From positions 1-45,573 of the forward strand of contig JBKBIP010000037.1 in NCBI GenBank assembly GCA_046297495.1: a stretch of 45,573 bases of DNA, given 5' to 3'. Position numbers and translations under genes: made by a program. The DNA is from JBKBIP01 sp046297495 (GTDB lineage: Bacteria > Planctomycetota > Planctomycetia > Gemmatales > Gemmataceae). The first letter of the stretch is position 1. The number at the start of each line of letters is the position of its first letter. The notes beneath the pieces are model-generated. The model was not told the origin of the DNA. It did no database searches and saw nothing but the letters and a program-made list of their open reading frames with translations. This document shows positions 38,400-45,573 of this stretch, in pieces.

Positions 38400-39347
38400 T
38401 CACACGTCACACAGCCGCACCGCTTGTCGCAAGCTTGCCAGCGGATCGCGGGTCGGGATGAATTCTTGACCGACGTAGCCGGTGTAGCCCGTCTCGACCA
38501 ATTTGCGCAAGATCGGTGGATAGTTGATCTCTTGGGTATCATCCAATTCGCCGCGTCCGGGATTGCCGGCGGTGTGGACGTGGCCGATGAGGTCTTTGGT
38601 CTGCTCCAAGCGGCGGATGACATCGCCATGCATGACCTGCACATGATAAATGTCAAACAACAGCCGCACGCGCGGCGAGCCGACCTGACGGATGATGCCA
38701 GCGACCCAATCCAGATCGTCCCCTTGATAACCGGGATGCCCTTTCATCGGGTGCGTGTCGTCGCGGGTGTTGAGGTGTTCCAGGCAAACGTTGACCCCCT
38801 TCTTCTCCGCGTGACCGGCGATTTGTTTCAACCCTTGGACGCAGTGTCTCGCCCCTTCATCGCGGCTGATGACGCCACTTTTGGGATCGTCGGCATCCAC
38901 CCACTGGTAGCCAGTAAAGGCGATGACGTTGGGAAAACCAGCGGTGGCACAGGCGTCGATGGCGGCCTTGGTGCGCGTGAGAACCTCCTCGTGATAACGT
39001 GGGTTGTTCCATCCTTTCATGAAGGGGGCGCCTGGCATGCCATTGGGAGCCATGGCGCAGATCAAGCCGTGGTCCTGCAAGGTCTTCCAATCGTTTGGCT
39101 CGGCTAGCTCGACGGAGGCGCACCCCAGCTCCTTGGCCACGCGGCACGTCGTGACGATGTCCCATTTCTCTCCCGCGAGATGGAAACACCAGAACACAAT
39201 CGACTGTTTGATCCGGCCCTTGGTCGCCGGCTTGTCCTCAGCAGGCAGCGTTCCCCCCACTGCTCCGGCCAAAGCCGTCGCTCCCGCCCGGCCCAACCAG
39301 GCCCGCCGGCTCAAGTGCTGTTCGGATGACGGATCATATTGCGTCAT
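38400..39347 (-). CDS. Tat-exported sugar phosphate isomerase/epimerase (hydroxypyruvate isomerase-like TIM barrel)
   Basis: A 315-residue AP-endonuclease-2-like TIM barrel. The Tat signal is L-S-R14-R15-A-W-L followed by GRAGATALAGAVGG. Barrel landmarks are KQSIVFWCFHLAGEKW, NVIAFTGYQW, KGVNVCLEHLNTRDD (metal-binding Glu), VRLLFDIYHVQVMHGD (metal-binding Asp and His), HVHTAGNPGRGELDDTQEINYP and GYVGQEFIPTRDPLASLR. These correspond to the usual divalent-metal ligands. Export is inferred from the twin-arginine start. It is convergent with the methyltransferase gene with 33 bases between stops. Confidence 0.9.
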   Translation of the reverse strand: MTQYDPSSEQHLSRRAWLGRAGATALAGAVGGTLPAEDKPATKGRIKQSIVFWCFHLAGEKWDIVTTCRVAKELGCASVELAEPNDWKTLQDHGLICAMAPNGMPGAPFMKGWNNPRYHEEVLTRTKAAIDACATAGFPNVIAFTGYQWVDADDPKSGVISRDEGARHCVQGLKQIAGHAEKKGVNVCLEHLNTRDDTHPMKGHPGYQGDDLDWVAGIIRQVGSPRVRLLFDIYHVQVMHGDVIRRLEQTKDLIGHVHTAGNPGRGELDDTQEINYPPILRKLVETGYTGYVGQEFIPTRDPLASLRQAVRLCDV

Positions 39348-39506
39348 AGTAGTGTCTTTCGCGTGAACGCTCTGAACGCGACCGCGTTAAGCAGCCACGT
39401 GGGTAAGTGGGACGATTGAGGGCGGTTCCTTTCAGGGATTGTGGCCGATTTTTGGTTTGGCTCGATGTTGACCATCCTGATAATGCATAATTGTCCGAAA
39501 GGTACT

Positions 39507-39561
39507 TGCGAGAGGAGGGATTTGAACCCTCACCCCTTGCGGGACTGGATCCTAAGTCCAG
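39507..39561 (-). pseudogene. 3' fragment of tRNA-Leu (UAG), likely attachment-site scar
   Basis: On the minus strand this reads as a perfect anticodon arm (CTGGA, loop CTTAGGA with anticodon TAG, TCCAG), a class II variable arm, T arm GAGGG-TTCAAAT-CCCTC, 3' acceptor strand CTCTCGC and discriminator A. The D arm and the 5' acceptor strand GCGAGAG are missing; upstream bases do not resemble them. Site-specific integrases often recombine within the anticodon-to-3' part of tRNA genes and leave exactly such a fragment. The intact tRNA-Leu would then lie beyond the right edge of the window. Confidence 0.8.
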
Positions 39562-39901
39562 AAGAAACGCGGTTTGGTAATGTTGAAAAAATGCAGGGAA
39601 AACGTAGCAAGGTTCGTTTTTCAAGCAGGTTACGGCTCCCGCTTGCCACGGTTATATTGTACACGTATTGGACTTGTACGGGCAGCCCTTTTACCAAATT
39701 TTTACCAAATTTTGCCCCGGATTTTGATCCAATTTGGCTGAAATTCTTACGCTGAACGACTTCTTGGATGGCCCTCAGTCAGACTGCAGGCGGTCGGATT
39801 CGCAATCTGACGGTTACAAGACCATGCCGAAAACGCTCTATAGCGGGAGCAGCCGCACCTTGCTTTCCCCCGCTTCTCTGGTTCTTTCTCCGCTCGCTCC
39901 A
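39562..39901. other. 340-bp AT-richer region next to the tRNA-Leu scar, no gene
   Basis: No coding region is supported here. It holds TTTGGTAA at 39573-39580 and two TTACCAAA copies at 39691-39698 and 39702-39709, spaced 11 bases apart. A further inverted repeat, GTACA/TGTAC, lies around 39658-39679. No integrase gene or fragment is recognisable, although this is where one would be expected. Confidence 0.5.
39691..39710. repeat. tandem TTACCAAAT repeats
   Basis: Two direct copies with an 11-base period, plus an inverted copy at 39573-39580. Their position beside a tRNA scar fits integrase arm-type sites. Confidence 0.45.
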
Positions 39902-39988
39902 TCAATGCCACAGCGGGTTGTATTCCTGCCATTTCCGCTCCTCCCTCGCCTCCCGCTTCTGCTCGCGGCTTTCCCGGGGCGTGGCCAT
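39902..39988 (-). CDS. 28-residue small protein, unknown
   Basis: ATG at 39988 is preceded by AAGGAGG with a 4-base spacer, a strong ribosome-binding site. The product starts MATPRESREQKREAREE and ends with KWQEYNPLWH, so it is highly charged and helical, with an aromatic tail. It lies about 120 bases downstream of another minus-strand small ORF (40109-40492). Not recognised; it may be a genuine small protein of the island or a remnant. Confidence 0.45.
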   Translation of the reverse strand: MATPRESREQKREAREERKWQEYNPLWH

Positions 39989-40108
39989 TGTCCTCCTTGT
40001 TCCGGGACCTATGCCTTTCGATTGGTGCCCAGCACAGGCAGAAGCGATGGGGAGCCTCGGGCCTGGGTTGGCAGGAACTTCAATTGTCGCTTGACAGTGC
40101 CGGCTCCT

Positions 40109-40492
40109 TCATCGTTCCCACTGTCGGCAGTACTGGAAACTGTAGGCCCGGACGTGCCGGGCGTATTCCTCCGGATCGGACTCTCGGAGCCGGAGGACGG
40201 ACTCCATCGTCTCGCAGGCATTGAGCATGAGGACCTTCATCTCCGCGTCGGTGATACGGCTCAGGCGGTCATCTTCCAGCAATGCCGAGTACTGGCCTTG
40301 GTGCAGGCGCTCGAGGGGGCCATTCCGGAAGGCCCAGGCGACGAGGGCGTTCGCCTCATCCCGGAGCGTGAAGCCGCCAGGTATCGCATCGGCAGCGAGC
40401 GCATCGCGGATCAGTGTTTCCCGCTGAAACGCACGCTCTTCCGGAGAAGGGGTCACGCGTGTTGGCGGTCTGTTCGCGGGGTCGAGTCGCAT
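40109..40492 (-). CDS. hypothetical protein in the island
   Basis: About 127 residues from ATG 40492 (MRLDPANRPP); a start at 40558 would add 22 residues. There is no good ribosome-binding site at either. The sequence has protein-like composition in the second half: RETLIRDALAADAIPGG, NALVAWAFRNGPLERLHQG and RITDAEMKVLMLNACETME, predicted mainly helical. I do not recognise a family. It is divergent from the ORF at 40711, with a palindrome at 40578-40598 between them. Confidence 0.5.
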   Translation of the reverse strand: MRLDPANRPPTRVTPSPEERAFQRETLIRDALAADAIPGGFTLRDEANALVAWAFRNGPLERLHQGQYSALLEDDRLSRITDAEMKVLMLNACETMESVLRLRESDPEEYARHVRAYSFQYCRQWER

Positions 40493-40577
40493 GGGACTGC
40501 TGGGGGAAGGAAATAGCGAGGGACCATGCTGCCCCAAGCGGAGAGGGGAAGCAAGCATTTGTCGGCGATGGTAATGC

Positions 40578-40598
40578 TACCGGCATCGTGTGCCGGTA
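40578..40598. repeat. 8-bp palindrome between divergent island ORFs
   Basis: TACCGGCA and TGCCGGTA arms around TCGTG. It lies in the divergent gap and may be an operator. Confidence 0.35.
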
Positions 40599-40710
40599 CA
40601 ATACCTCAATGGCGTAGCACACACCCTTAACCCCGGACTCACGTCCTGAGCCTGGAAGCTCAAACGCGCGGCTTTCCCGGGAAGAATGCGCCGCACGACA
40701 TGCACGACTC

Positions 40711-41040
40711 GTGGCAGAGAAGGAGCAGGCACTGCGCGAGGTCGTCCTTGCGAAACGGGGCGAGCTATTCGAGCGGCTGCGGCAGATCATCGTGTTCGAG
40801 CCGTGCAGCGTGTCCGATGAGCAGCTGCAGCGGTATCTGGAAGACCACCCGAATATCCCAGCAGCGGAACTCGCTTCCGTTCTCCGCTTCAACCTCGAAC
40901 TCGGTCAGATAAAGAGCATCGTTACAGGATCGTGGGAGCGGTTCTGGCCGTTTGAGGGAACTGGACACATGTTGCCGAGTCGTACCAGGGAGCCATCCCC
41001 GACAGACTACCCCCTCAGAACTTCCGCAGCAGGCGGATGA
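40711..41040 (+). CDS. hypothetical protein in the island, possibly 5'- and 3'-degraded
   Basis: A 109-codon frame from GTG at 40711. The first 85 residues look like a real helical protein (KEQALREVVLAKRGELFERLRQII, then SVSDEQLQRYLEDHPNIPAAELASVLRFN). Helical coding character continues upstream of the GTG to about 40669 (LSREECAARHARL), but no ATG exists there, and a stop lies at 40615-40617. The tail after residue 85 overlaps an opposite-strand fragment and looks non-native. No family recognised. Confidence 0.45.
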   Translation: MAEKEQALREVVLAKRGELFERLRQIIVFEPCSVSDEQLQRYLEDHPNIPAAELASVLRFNLELGQIKSIVTGSWERFWPFEGTGHMLPSRTREPSPTDYPLRTSAAGG

Positions 41041-41107
41041 TCTTGTTCCGCCAGTCCGCCGTGCGCAAGTAGGGAAGCACCCGCCACCCACAACCTCTAG
41101 CTACTCG
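41015..41107 (-). pseudogene. C-terminal fragment of an unknown protein
   Basis: The minus strand reads WRVLPYLRTADWRNKIIRLL and ends RKF-stop at 41015-41017, a basic helical C-terminus. It is closed upstream by a stop near 41108, so no start exists. Probably a relic. Confidence 0.25.
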
Positions 41108-41109
41108 CT

Positions 41110-41229
41110 AGCCAGGTACCGGGCGCATGGACAGCGGACCAACAGGCGTTCTTGGAAGAACTAACCGCGTATGCAGTTGCAGCCCGCTACGATGATCTGG
41201 CATGGGCCGAGTCGCAGACCACTGCTGTA
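41110..41229 (+). pseudogene. HEPN-domain-like gene fragment
   Basis: The plus strand reads TADQQAFLEELTAYAVAARY then DDLAWAESQTTA, which resembles the C-terminal helix region of HEPN proteins (typical EELT-x-YAVEARYP). The upstream N-terminal helices and the usual adjacent MNT nucleotidyltransferase gene are absent, and the frame decays after about 41230. It lies between the unknown ORFs and the 3' end of the metalloprotease remnant. Confidence 0.4.
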
Positions 41230-41296
41230 CCTCTACGGCGGTGTCCATGCCCAGCAGAAACTCGATGCATTCGAGGAGCGGCTGCAGGTTGTGCCG

Positions 41297-44200
41297 TTAT
41301 CCCCGCCGGACCCCAACTGGCACGATAGCACTCATCAGGCCTCCTGGATTTTCCAGCGGGTTGAGGTCGGGCAGGCCGAGGAGATGACTTAGCTCATGGC
41401 AGACCACGGTCAACAGGTCCACGCCGGCGGCGGCTGGACTATCACCGCTGGCCAGCCGATTGCCACTTTTGGCAATGAAGAGGAATTCTTCATCGGCCCA
41501 GGGAGTCGCATCGACAAGCCACCCCGCCCCTGCAGCGTTGCTATCCAACGTAATGACACCGGTGGAAGCTTCGCCTAGTACGATATTGGGCAGGTCGCTG
41601 ATCACGAACCTGGTTTGCTGCAGCAGGTTAAGTTGCGCGGCGCTCAAGCCCGCATGCTGCAGACGGGCGATGGCCTCAGGCACGATCGGTGTCAACTGTT
41701 CTTGGGTAAGGTTCGGGACCTGACCGCTATGCATTGTAGGGCCAGCCAGCAGCAACGTCAGCGGCGGCGACCATTTGCCGATAATCGGTCTGTCACCGGC
41801 GCTGCCTCCGTAGTTAAACGATCCATCGTCCTGCTTGCGGTTGCGGTTAGTGTCTAGATAGAAGCGGAGGGTAGAGGGGCGGTACAGGCCCACATCGTCA
41901 GGGCCGTCGCCGTTCCAGTCGCCGACCAGCGGCCTGTCGCCTAGCTTGCCGTAATTGAACGCCGCGTCTCCGAAGCCGAACTTGCCGTTATTGCTTCTGT
42001 CCTGCCTCCAGAGACCGCTGCGGAACACCCCAACTTGGTCATCGCCGTCACCGTCCCAATCACCTGCCAAGGGAATGCCACCGGTCTTGCCATCGAAACG
42101 TATCCACGCGTCCCCTATAGCATTTCGGTCACCGTTGAGGTCGCGCCTGAACTTACCCGTCGTGCCTCGGTAGATTCCCACGTCCGCATCACCGTCGCCG
42201 TCCCAGTCGCCGACAACCGGCCTGTCCCCCAACTTGTGCACCAAATAGCTGAACACGGCATCAATACCGGCTTCGTAGTTCCCGGTGCCGTTTGAGTCGA
42301 TCGTCCACACTCCAGAGCGGTACACCCCCATGTCGTCGATGCCGTCGCCATTCCAGTCACCAACCACAGGTGTGCCGCCCCCCTGCCCGTCGAAGGCAAT
42401 GGCCACCTCACCGTTCGAATGATCCCCGTTGCGGTCCTGAAACCACAAGCCATTGCGATAGGTACCGACCGAGTCGAGAATCACGGTCACTTCGTTGTCT
42501 AGACTGGTTGAAGCCGTGTTCATGTTCCCGGCCGCGTCCACGGCGACATTGGCAAGCACAGAGGCAATGACCGTTCCTCGCCGCTGAAAGTCATTGACGG
42601 TCACAGTCCACGTCGTCCCATCAAATGGGCCGCTCTCGGATATGCTAAAACTGGCTACATCGGCTGTTCCGCCGAAAGCGAACATATTACCCAACGGCGT
42701 TACCGGTTCGCTGAAGACCGCCGTGAACACGACCGGCGCGCCGACGGCAGGATCTTTCTGGCCACCCGCCTGGTTAATGGTCACCGTAGGCGCAGTGGTA
42801 TCGACGGCAAAGAAACCGCTGCGCGAACTTGCCACGAGGCCAGTACCGTTTTGGGCTTCCAATGCCAAGGCGTACAGTCCATCGGGTAGATCCTGTAGCG
42901 TAGTGGATGGACCACCTACACCGAGTTCGATCGGTTCCTCCCATGCGCTGTTGCGGAAGGCGCTGAGAAAGAAACGGTATTGGTTGGATACAACGCCGCT
43001 CTCGGCATCGGAAGCCGACCCTGACGCCGTAACGGTCGCGACTTTCTTGTAGGTTGGGTTGTTAACGTCGTTGGAAAACCCGTCTAGACTTACAACGGGA
43101 GAAGAGGTGTCCGGAATATTCACGGTAAACGTACCGAGCAGCGCAAAGGAGAAGAAATGGGCACTCGTATCCGACACCTGGTTACCCCTGACAAAGACCT
43201 GGTATGTGCCATTGTCAGTGGCATCCCAGCTCCCTCCCGGGGGCACAATCGAGTATGTTGCGATTCTTGGCGTGCCGTCGGACGGGGTGTCCACATTCAC
43301 AAAGGAGCCAACTTGCGAAAAGTTACCGGGTCCGTTGACCTGCACATCCCCGTCACCGAGACCGGCAATATCAATTCCGACATCATCCTCGTACATCACC
43401 TGGAACCCGTATGCGGTGCCGCCACCGGTAGAGACGGTCACCGTTGCCATGAGCGTCGCACGCGGATTTTCGGTGTCGGGGTCGGTGAGTGTGACGGTCG
43501 TTGCAGCGACAACGTAATCGGTGTGCGACAAGCCATCCTCGGCTCGGGCGAAAAAGGTGTTTGCACCCAGCGGGAAACCCGATGTGGGCAAGGTCAACTT
43601 CCAACCGCCAGCGCTGTTGCTGTCCAGTCCAAGGTCCGTGTCAGTAAGCGGATCGAGCATTCCGTTCCCATTGCTATCTCGGTAGAAGTGGACCTCCGTA
43701 ATCGGTTGCGGTCCCGCCACAACGTTCGCTGTGAGCGTCAACGTCAGGCTTCGCACCAAGAGCGTGCTGCTAGGGGTGAGTGAGGTAACTGCTGGCGCAG
43801 AGTTCGGTGGCGGATCAACTTGGACGGCGCCGCCACTGACATTTGTCCAGGCAGAGTTGTTTCCGTAGCGGGCTCGAACAAGGAAGTGCTGCACGCCGGC
43901 CACATATGTATCCGTAATGGGCACTGAAAAAGTCGACACACCGCTCGAAATGGGCGAGCCGTTGCCAAGTATCGTGTCACCCGTAGTAACCGAATCGCTG
44001 TTGTCACGGTCCCAGATGAACTGAACGAAATTGATAGTGCTACTCGGGTCGTCGATATGGGCCTGCAAGGTCAGAAGTTGACCCTGCGACACGGGATTGG
44101 GGGTGCGCTCTAGGGACGTGATCACCGGTGTCTGGGCAACCGGCGAGTTGACGATGAAGTCCTGAACGAGGCTGTTGCCCCAGCTGCCATCGAGGAACCG

Positions 44201-45193
44201 CACGCGGGCGATATACGGGTGCGCGCCTGGGCTCAGGCCTTCCGTGTCTACACTGGAACTTGCCTGGCCATTCACTACCTCAGCGTTCTGTAGCAAGTTG
44301 TCGCCGGCGTCCACAATGCCATTGCCGTTGACATCGCGAACGAATGCCACGTAGTCAGCCCCCGCCGGCTGATCAACGGCAGCAATAAGCGATCCGCGTT
44401 GACCCTGGTTGACGGGAGCACCGCTGACGTTAGTGATCCGCGCAAGCGGGCTGGGGTTGATGCCGCTCGGCGCAGGTGCCGTACCCATGATCCGGTACAG
44501 GCCGATGTCGCCGACGTAATGGCGCGCACTCCTGACGTAGAGATAATAGAGATGATCCCCCGCCAAGGCTGTCGCACTCACCTGTCCTCCCAGCCGATCA
44601 GGCGAGTCATCCGAAGCGAGGAGTGCGCCGCTCTCGGAACGCAATTCCAACCTCAGATCGAGATTCGCTCCAGGAACCGCTAGTGTGGTGTTGTCAACGG
44701 CCGTATTGATATAATCCTTATCGCGAGATCCCGCCACAACTTTGATGGTGATCGGCCCGGCACTGGCCCGGAAGGAAAACACGTCGACATCATCCCAGCT
44801 TTCGACGGCCGTACCTCCTCGTATCCCACCGATGACTCCCTTGCCTTCCAAGCTGGCTCCCGATCGATATAGGGGAGTTGCGGAAGTAGCTATATCACCG
44901 TGGTCATCGCTCCGGTAGCCGAACCCGTTCTGGGGACCGGCAATTTTCATCACATCATTCTGAATAGTTGTTTCCGAGACGCTGTTCGGCCCCTTGTGCC
45001 ATGTATGGCGGTCGAACTCGTTTGTAGTATCCCCCATGATCGGCGTCCACGCGGCAGAGGTATTATCGTCTGGGGTTCCCTTACTATACTCGCCGTCGTT
45101 GGCTGGAGCTATGATCGAAAGTTGTGGATGAAAGCTTGAAGGAGGCGGCGTACCCTGGGTTGTTACAAGACCACCCACATGCCCACGAGGCAC
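41297..45193 (-). CDS. N-terminally truncated secreted metalloprotease-like giant protein with FG-GAP repeats
   Basis: A 1298-codon frame without signal peptide. The start (MPRGHVGGLV) is likely IS or junction sequence. From about residue 48 it reads AWTPIMGDTTNEF and GYRSDDHGD, the region that follows the zinc site in planctomycete reprolysin-like peptidases; the HExxH part that should precede it is missing. Next come a pre-peptidase C-terminal-like beta domain (about 110-240; DVDVFSFRASAG, NLDLRLELRSESG), several Ig-like domains (about 250-900), four to five FG-GAP/VCBS-type repeats with VGDWNGDG or GDWDGDGD (about 910-1140), and a C-terminal domain with its own zinc motif H1266-E-L-S-H1270-LLGLPD1276, then LMSAIVPVGVRR. 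Base composition is less GC-rich than the flanks. Likely a broken gene. Confidence 0.75.
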   Translation of the reverse strand: MPRGHVGGLVTTQGTPPPSSFHPQLSIIAPANDGEYSKGTPDDNTSAAWTPIMGDTTNEFDRHTWHKGPNSVSETTIQNDVMKIAGPQNGFGYRSDDHGDIATSATPLYRSGASLEGKGVIGGIRGGTAVESWDDVDVFSFRASAGPITIKVVAGSRDKDYINTAVDNTTLAVPGANLDLRLELRSESGALLASDDSPDRLGGQVSATALAGDHLYYLYVRSARHYVGDIGLYRIMGTAPAPSGINPSPLARITNVSGAPVNQGQRGSLIAAVDQPAGADYVAFVRDVNGNGIVDAGDNLLQNAEVVNGQASSSVDTEGLSPGAHPYIARVRFLDGSWGNSLVQDFIVNSPVAQTPVITSLERTPNPVSQGQLLTLQAHIDDPSSTINFVQFIWDRDNSDSVTTGDTILGNGSPISSGVSTFSVPITDTYVAGVQHFLVRARYGNNSAWTNVSGGAVQVDPPPNSAPAVTSLTPSSTLLVRSLTLTLTANVVAGPQPITEVHFYRDSNGNGMLDPLTDTDLGLDSNSAGGWKLTLPTSGFPLGANTFFARAEDGLSHTDYVVAATTVTLTDPDTENPRATLMATVTVSTGGGTAYGFQVMYEDDVGIDIAGLGDGDVQVNGPGNFSQVGSFVNVDTPSDGTPRIATYSIVPPGGSWDATDNGTYQVFVRGNQVSDTSAHFFSFALLGTFTVNIPDTSSPVVSLDGFSNDVNNPTYKKVATVTASGSASDAESGVVSNQYRFFLSAFRNSAWEEPIELGVGGPSTTLQDLPDGLYALALEAQNGTGLVASSRSGFFAVDTTAPTVTINQAGGQKDPAVGAPVVFTAVFSEPVTPLGNMFAFGGTADVASFSISESGPFDGTTWTVTVNDFQRRGTVIASVLANVAVDAAGNMNTASTSLDNEVTVILDSVGTYRNGLWFQDRNGDHSNGEVAIAFDGQGGGTPVVGDWNGDGIDDMGVYRSGVWTIDSNGTGNYEAGIDAVFSYLVHKLGDRPVVGDWDGDGDADVGIYRGTTGKFRRDLNGDRNAIGDAWIRFDGKTGGIPLAGDWDGDGDDQVGVFRSGLWRQDRSNNGKFGFGDAAFNYGKLGDRPLVGDWNGDGPDDVGLYRPSTLRFYLDTNRNRKQDDGSFNYGGSAGDRPIIGKWSPPLTLLLAGPTMHSGQVPNLTQEQLTPIVPEAIARLQHAGLSAAQLNLLQQTRFVISDLPNIVLGEASTGVITLDSNAAGAGWLVDATPWADEEFLFIAKSGNRLASGDSPAAAGVDLLTVVCHELSHLLGLPDLNPLENPGGLMSAIVPVGVRRG

Positions 45194-45207
45194 TGGAGTA
45201 CGCCACC

Positions 45208-45573
45208 ATGATCGACGCTACCACGAATCCGATCGCCCTACCAGAAGACTCCGCGAAGGACGTGCTGACCGACGTCCTCCGTCAGGGGGCCACGCAGCTC
45301 CTAGCCCAGGCCATCCAGGCCGAGGTCGCCGCCTACCTGGAGACCCGCTCCCGTCTGCGGGATGAAGCCGGTCGGCTGCAGGTCGTCCGCAATGGCTCGC
45401 TGCCCCAGCGAACGATCCTGACCGGCATCGGGCCGGTGGAAGTGCAGCAACCCCGGGTGCAGGACCGCCGCCCAGCTGACCAACGAGAGAAGTTCCGCAG
45501 TGCGATCCTGCCGCCGTACCTGCGGAAGACCAAAAGCATCGAGGAGCTGATCCCTTGGCTGTACCTCAAGGGC
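45208..45573 (+). mobile_element. IS256-family (mutator type) transposase, 5' part, cut by the window edge
   Basis: ATG at 45208 opens 122 codons to the window end. The protein shows the N-terminal pattern of IS256-group transposases: KDVLTDVLRQGATQLLAQAI, QAEVAAYLETR, VRNGSLPQRTILTGIGPVEV, PRVQDRR and FRSAILPPYLRKTKSIEELIPWLYLKG. The DDE catalytic residues lie outside the window. The left IS end is somewhere between about 45100 and 45180, next to the truncated metalloprotease, so insertion of this element probably removed or separated that gene's 5' half. Terminal inverted repeats cannot be confirmed with one end only. Confidence 0.9.

Noticed and set aside
39334..39624. Minus-strand 96-codon frame across the tRNA-Leu fragment
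   Set aside because: Its sequence is simply translated tRNA and spacer.
39734..40516. 260-codon plus frame in the island
   Set aside because: It is Pro/Ser/Leu-rich and antisense to two better supported minus-strand small genes.

Overview
The window reads as the chromosome of a planctomycete, most likely from the Gemmata-like branch. The evidence is three DUF1501 proteins, two planctomycete cytochrome (DUF1549/DUF1553) proteins, a DUF4838 protein, high GC content, many Tat signals, and a 23S-5S rRNA operon with no 16S gene upstream. The genus is an inference; no 16S is present to check it.

Layout. Positions 1-479 hold the 5' part of an ECF sigma factor. Positions 733-4910 hold a three-gene module: a DUF1549/DUF1553 CxxCH protein, a Tat-exported DUF1501 protein and a WD40 protein. 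A small BamE-like protein follows. On the minus strand come pyruvate carboxylase (5482-8970), an M3 oligopeptidase, a zinc-ribbon membrane protein and a secernin-like protein that lacks its catalytic cysteine. Positions 13874-18076 carry a second, paralogous copy of the three-gene module. An STN-like secreted protein and then the rRNA operon follow on the minus strand. In transcription order the operon is promoter, leader terminator-like hairpin, tRNA-Ile, tRNA-Ala, 23S, 5S, terminator. From 23.5 to 39.3 kb lie ordinary core and accessory genes: penicillin acylase family, HNH nuclease, VTT membrane protein, a solitary DUF1501, SDR epimerase, DUF4838, HD dNTPase, PIN-TRAM membrane protein, TPR lipoprotein-like protein, RlmL/YpsC-type methyltransferase and a Tat-exported TIM-barrel isomerase.

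From about 39.5 kb to the right edge the character changes. A 55-nt 3' fragment of a tRNA-Leu(UAG) gene is followed by AT-rich repeats, small unknown ORFs, gene fragments (one HEPN-like), and a 1298-codon remnant of a large secreted metalloprotease with FG-GAP repeats. Close to the truncated 5' end of that remnant starts an IS256-family transposase that runs off the window. I read this as the left end of a decayed integrative element or genomic island that used tRNA-Leu as its attachment site.

The most interesting points are the duplicated three-gene module, the 16S-less rRNA operon with a terminator-like hairpin in its leader, the secernin homologue without its nucleophile in a peptidase cluster, the tRNA-Leu scar with its island, and a set of strong hairpins without U-tracts between convergent genes. 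No CRISPR array or complete defence system was found.
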